This document shows positions 62,937-64,000 of a stretch of 64,000 nucleotides of DNA, piece by piece. Source of the stretch: Halobacillus sp. Nhm2S1 (GTDB lineage: Bacteria > Bacillota > Bacilli > Bacillales > Halobacillaceae); contig NZ_JAIEZV010000004.1 in assembly GCF_019599545.1 (NCBI RefSeq), positions 62,001 through 126,000 of the forward strand. The letters run 5' to 3'. The stretch's first letter is position 1. Every line of letters starts with the position of its first letter. The position numbers and the translations under genes are program-made. The notes below the pieces were generated by a model. It was not told the origin of the DNA and did no database searches. It was given only the letters and a program-made list of their open reading frames with translations.

Positions 62937-63548
62937 TCATGAAAGCATCTTGTTCATGACGTGGTTCGCCTTCCCATCGAAAAACTGAATAAAAGGTCCA
63001 ATCAAGACAATGATAATGACGGTACCGATTCCAATCGGCCCTCCAAGTGCGACTGCAAGGACAAGCGCAAAAACTTCCGTCAACGTTTTGGCCGTTCGTA
63101 AACTAAAACCGAATCTCTTCTGCAGAGCAACCATGAATCCATCGATGGGGTTCAAAGAAAACTTCGGTTGTAAATATAAAGAAACCCCAAAGGCAATAAT
63201 CGCAATCCCACCGACCAGCACCGTCAATTGAACCCAGAAAGATGCAATCCTGAACGTATCAAATACGGATAACATCCAGAAATCAATGAATTGTCCAATG
63301 ACGAAGATTGTAATGACAGCCAGTAAATCCGGTTTTTCTTTTGCAATGATAGCGTTTGTAAAAATCAGCATAGCACCGATCATGATAACCCAACTCCCTA
63401 CAGTAAAACCAATGGTCTCAGACAGACCGACATTCACAGCATCCCAAGCACCCGCACCTAGATCTGATTTGATGGTTAATGTAATCCCAAGGGAAATAAT
63501 GATTAATCCTACAAGATAAAAGAAAGCTTTGATAAAAACATTCCTCAT
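62937..63548 (-). CDS. YczE/YyaS/YitT-type membrane protein
   Basis: A 203-residue five-helix membrane protein with the SDLGAGAWDAVNVGLS motif and PKFSLNPIDGFMVALQKRF, repeated half-units typical of YczE/YyaS proteins. The transported or sensed substrate is not known. It lies 50 bases upstream of yfkD on the same strand. Confidence 0.87.
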   Translation of the reverse strand: MRNVFIKAFFYLVGLIIISLGITLTIKSDLGAGAWDAVNVGLSETIGFTVGSWVIMIGAMLIFTNAIIAKEKPDLLAVITIFVIGQFIDFWMLSVFDTFRIASFWVQLTVLVGGIAIIAFGVSLYLQPKFSLNPIDGFMVALQKRFGFSLRTAKTLTEVFALVLAVALGGPIGIGTVIIIVLIGPFIQFFDGKANHVMNKMLS

Positions 63549-63641
63549 TCCATTCCTCTCCTCTTCCTTTACATAATGCTAGACATAATGGTTAAGGCTT
63601 GACGGTATTACCAATATGTAAAAAACATGCACAAAAAAAAG

Positions 63642-63675
63642 AGCGCTTATCCAAATTCAGGATAACGCTCTTTCA
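63642..63675 (-). terminator. Terminator of the OsmC-like gene
   Basis: AAAGAGCGcTTATCC pairs with GGATAAcGCTCTTT directly after the minus-strand stop; a T run is present on both sides. Confidence 0.82.
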
Positions 63676-63677
63676 TT

Positions 63678-64000
63678 TTACTTGCTAAGTTGAATGCACT
63701 CAAGTGTTTCTTCTACTTCTATGCTGTTTTTTACTGACTGAACCATAGAACAATTTTTTTGAGAAATATCAAGGTTCTTCAACAACTTATCCTGATTCAA
63801 ATGGTATCCTTTAATAACATAATGGAGATGGATTTTTTCAATACGATTGGCTTCATCAGGATTCCTCTCAACCTCAGCCGTCACTTTAATGTCTTCATAC
63901 TCCGTCCGTTGTTTATCAAGGATTTTCCTAAAGACTCCAATGCTGCAACCTGCAATGGAGGCAACCATAAGTTGATAAGGGCGGAAACCAAACGTTTCAT
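63678..64000 (-). CDS. OsmC family protein (5' truncated by window edge)
   Basis: OsmC/Ohr-type peroxidase that uses Cys residues to reduce organic peroxides. The frame stays open to base 64000 with ETFGFRPYQLMVASIAGCS, so the ATG at 63968 is internal. The first redox Cys is in ASIAGCS and the second in SQKNCSMVQSV. The N-terminal third lies outside the window. The general OsmC subfamily is more likely than Ohr. Confidence 0.85.
   Translation of the reverse strand, partial: ETFGFRPYQLMVASIAGCSIGVFRKILDKQRTEYEDIKVTAEVERNPDEANRIEKIHLHYVIKGYHLNQDKLLKNLDISQKNCSMVQSVKNSIEVEETLECIQLSK

Overview
The window looks like the chromosome of a moderately halophilic, low-GC Gram-positive bacterium of the Bacillaceae, with Halobacillus or a close relative the best guess. 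Supporting signs are the Bacillus-type gene set (sigY-yxlCDEFG, a TRAP-regulated trp operon, bshB2, typA, pdaA, yfkD, yuiF-like), strong AGGAGG ribosome sites with frequent TTG and GTG starts, compatible-solute and sodium-linked transporters (BCCT, SSS, NhaC-type), and a short GC-rich interspersed repeat with inverted ends of a kind known from these genomes. The genus is inference; no rRNA is present.

Bases 1-8653 are the right end of an integrated, AT-richer defence island. It holds a type I restriction-modification operon (hsdR cut by the window edge, hsdM, hsdS), a phospholipase-D-fold nuclease with a possible reader domain, and a two-gene type I CBASS: a CD-NTase followed directly by a Cap15-like membrane beta-barrel effector. 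It then has a candidate small RNA, a small hypothetical gene, three GGTGCC boxes at an exact 12-bp period and a duplicated 3' part of a tRNA-Ala gene (att site) with the tRNA's terminator beyond it. The intact tRNA and integrase should lie left of the window.

From 8854 on the sequence is core chromosome. An SSS transporter is followed by the complete trpEDCFBA-trpG operon on the minus strand. Its leader has exactly 11 (G/U)AG triplets and an SD-sequestering hairpin. Two further triplet arrays overlap the starts of trpG (known style of site) and trpD (unexpected). Divergent from it is sigY-yxlCDEFG with its own TGAACG/CGTC autoregulatory promoter.

The region 20.9-34 kb carries an SDR, small lipoproteins, a UvrD-family helicase, a PAS-STAS protein, a TetR-controlled SMR efflux pair, a membrane-anchored MsrA, and a MutS2 paralogue without Smr domain. 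The MutS2 paralogue is preceded by a 350-nt attenuator-like leader with a 7-codon uORF, mutually exclusive hairpins and two terminators, which suggests induction by translation inhibitors. nadE and a cysteine hydrolase follow.

The region 34-64 kb is mostly housekeeping and membrane genes: bshB2, FixH/YtkA lipoprotein, typA, an RluA pseudouridine synthase, pterin dehydratase, oligoendopeptidase F, LLM oxidoreductase, BCCT transporter, aldehyde dehydrogenase, purU, L,D-transpeptidase, RNase H-like, acyl-CoA synthetase, GntR/YitT, a PAS histidine kinase, AlkA-like glycosylase, PdaA, NhaC-like antiporter, MscS channel, YfkD, YczE-like and an OsmC protein cut by the right edge. Four copies of the interspersed repeat sit in its gene-poor gaps.
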